In this document: positions 63,107 to 64,000 of the stretch, in pieces
Layout: each line of letters opens with the position of its first letter
Numbering within the stretch: the first letter of the stretch is position 1
Source: Chitinophaga chungangae
GTDB lineage: Bacteria > Bacteroidota > Bacteroidia > Chitinophagales > Chitinophagaceae
Reading direction: 5' to 3'
Assembly: GCF_017742215.1 (NCBI RefSeq)
Contig: NZ_JAGHKP010000003.1
Location: 492,308-556,307 of the forward strand
DNA: 64,000 bases
Notes under the pieces: model-generated
Seen by the model: only the letters and a program-made list of their open reading frames with translations
Database searches by the model: none
What the model was told of the DNA's origin: nothing
Program-made: the position numbers and the translations under genes

Positions 63107-63652
63107 TTATTGTTTGTTTCCGAAGGTGGTATTGTACAGTTCGAACGCGTCGTTGATGATCTGTTCCGCTTTCGCCTTGTTCTGGAATTCTTCCACCTTT
63201 ACGGTTTTGTTCTCCAGTTTTTTATATTCTTCGAAGAAGTGACGGATTTCCTCCAGCAGGTGTGGGGGAAGCTCGCTGATGTCGTTGATGTGGTTCACGC
63301 TCATGTCGTGCGCCGCAACGGCGATGATCTTATCGTCTGCCTCGCCGCCGTCGATCATTTGCATTACGCCGATCACTTTTGCGTCTACGATGCACAGGGG
63401 CACGCAGTCGATCTGTGAAAGGATGAGGATGTCCAGCGGGTCGTTATCGTCGCAGTATGTTTTGGGAATGAAGCCGTAGTTGGCCGGGTAATAAACGGAC
63501 GAGTACAGCACGCGGTCCAGTTTCAGCAGGCCGCTTTCCTTGTCCAGCTCGTATTTGGCACGGGAGCCTTTCGGTATTTCGATAATGCCGGTTACGGTGT
63601 GGGGCACGTTATCACCGGGGCTTACGCTGTGCCATGGATTCGTTGTCGTCAT
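63107..63652 (-). CDS. ppa: Inorganic pyrophosphatase
   Basis: 181 residues of the family I soluble pyrophosphatase fold: '[31 protein letters not shown]' (in parts, 22-52), '[24 protein letters not shown]' with the D-x-D-P-x-D motif at 68-73, and '[12 protein letters not shown]' (the second acidic cluster). Mg2+-dependent hydrolysis of pyrophosphate, cytoplasmic. The gene has a roughly 190-base leader. Confidence 0.95.
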   Translation of the reverse strand: MTTTNPWHSVSPGDNVPHTVTGIIEIPKGSRAKYELDKESGLLKLDRVLYSSVYYPANYGFIPKTYCDDNDPLDILILSQIDCVPLCIVDAKVIGVMQMIDGGEADDKIIAVAAHDMSVNHINDISELPPHLLEEIRHFFEEYKKLENKTVKVEEFQNKAKAEQIINDAFELYNTTFGNKQ

Positions 63653-63891
63653 TCAATGCTTCTTTTAAAAAATGAGTATGTGTTTCACGTTTACAATGTA
63701 TGCATGTACGGGAGGCACGGATAAGGAGGGGATTGGAAACAGGAAGGCCGGTGTTTGGAAGTCAAAGGATCGCTTTGGACTGCCAAAAGCCGGCTCAGCC
63801 TTTCCAGGCGCCTGAATATCAGATACCTGCCGGTTTGTAAAGGCGCAAAATTACGGAACAAACCGCTAATAAAATAAAATTATGAAGGGAA
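63653..63891 (-). promoter_or_regulatory. Leader region of ppa with candidate promoter
   Basis: On the minus strand TAATTTTG at 63853-63846 matches the -7 consensus TAnnTTTG. The transcript would have about 190 bases before the ppa start, including the self-complementary CAGGCGCCTG near 63808-63817 and several GC-rich paired segments. No known riboswitch was recognised. Confidence 0.4.
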
Positions 63892-64000
63892 TCAGTGAGC
63901 TGTGGAAGAATCCGTGTTCTGCGGGGCCATTGAGTTCATGTCCATGGAGCCCGGGGCTACGTAGGTAGGCAGGATGCTTTCGAGTGTCAGGGATATTTTC
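63892..64000 (-). CDS. 3' end of an unidentified gene
   Basis: On the minus strand an open frame enters from the right edge and stops at TGA 63894-63892. The last 35 residues read KISLTLESILPTYVAPGS then MDMNSMAPQNTDSSTAH. Low-complexity ending; identity not determinable. Membrane pyrophosphatase genes sometimes neighbour ppa in Bacteroidetes, but these residues do not support or exclude that. Confidence 0.5.
   Translation of the reverse strand, partial: KISLTLESILPTYVAPGSMDMNSMAPQNTDSSTAH

Noticed and set aside
1..64000. CRISPR arrays and rRNA genes
   Set aside because: No regularly spaced identical repeats with unique spacers and no rRNA-like sequence were seen.

Overview
The window looks like a chromosome segment of a Chitinophaga-like Bacteroidetes bacterium. 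This rests on a subtype iii (Bacteroidetes-type) type VI secretion locus, a type IX secretion sorting tail on a lectin-like protein, a TonB-dependent receptor with a carboxypeptidase-regulatory-like N-terminal domain, paired DUF3857 transglutaminase-like genes, several ECF sigma/anti-sigma pairs, and promoters matching the Bacteroidetes form (TTTG, about 18-21 bp, then TAnnTTTG). Genus is an inference.

Layout. 1-1.8 kb: the 5' part of a Tat-exported phosphotriesterase-like protein (minus), then a small stress operon (ArsR-type repressor, SRPBCC protein, VOC protein) with a two-palindrome operator/promoter. 1.9-25.6 kb: a T6SSiii locus. A leftward arm encodes baseplate and membrane parts (tssE-F-N-K-G). 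A rightward arm encodes trans-envelope parts (two TssO-like proteins, TssP, TssR), the ClpV ATPase (TssH), the sheath (TssB/C), two Hcp (TssD) proteins, and a payload region. The payload region holds a lysozyme-like protein with a lipoprotein partner, VgrG (TssI), a putative adaptor, a PAAR-like/nuclease/glycine-zipper fusion, a PoNi-type immunity protein and a two-helix membrane protein. An NAD(P)H oxidoreductase with its own promoter sits inside the rightward arm. 25.6-26.4 kb: decayed IS3-family transposase tail and short repeats.

26.4-35.5 kb: an SDR-fold protein lacking the catalytic Tyr/Lys, an ECF sigma factor, an AI-2E-type transporter, a 1252-residue AsmA-like protein, a FadL-like outer membrane protein and YqgE. 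35.5-43 kb: a TPR histidine kinase overlapping a sigma-54 response regulator, an AraC-type sensor domain without HTH, and a TonB-dependent receptor with a clear promoter/operator. 43-49 kb: GH43 enzyme, exonuclease III, a small islet beside tRNA-Pro(CGG) and a partial duplicate of that tRNA, then a T9SS-exported DUF3472/ricin-type lectin protein. 49-64 kb: QueG, two DUF3857 proteins, a DUF937-OmpA protein, ClpB, guanine deaminase, two sigma/anti-sigma pairs separated by a repeat-rich gap, an SH3-NlpC/P60 hydrolase, inorganic pyrophosphatase and the 3' end of another gene.

The most interesting region is the T6SS payload block at 18.2-25.6 kb. It appears to hold two effector-immunity modules, one against peptidoglycan and one against DNA, the second with an additional membrane segment and an additional downstream membrane gene. 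The most unusual non-coding signal is a pair of long hairpins at 60.1-60.5 kb with similar loops but unrelated, internally complementary stems.
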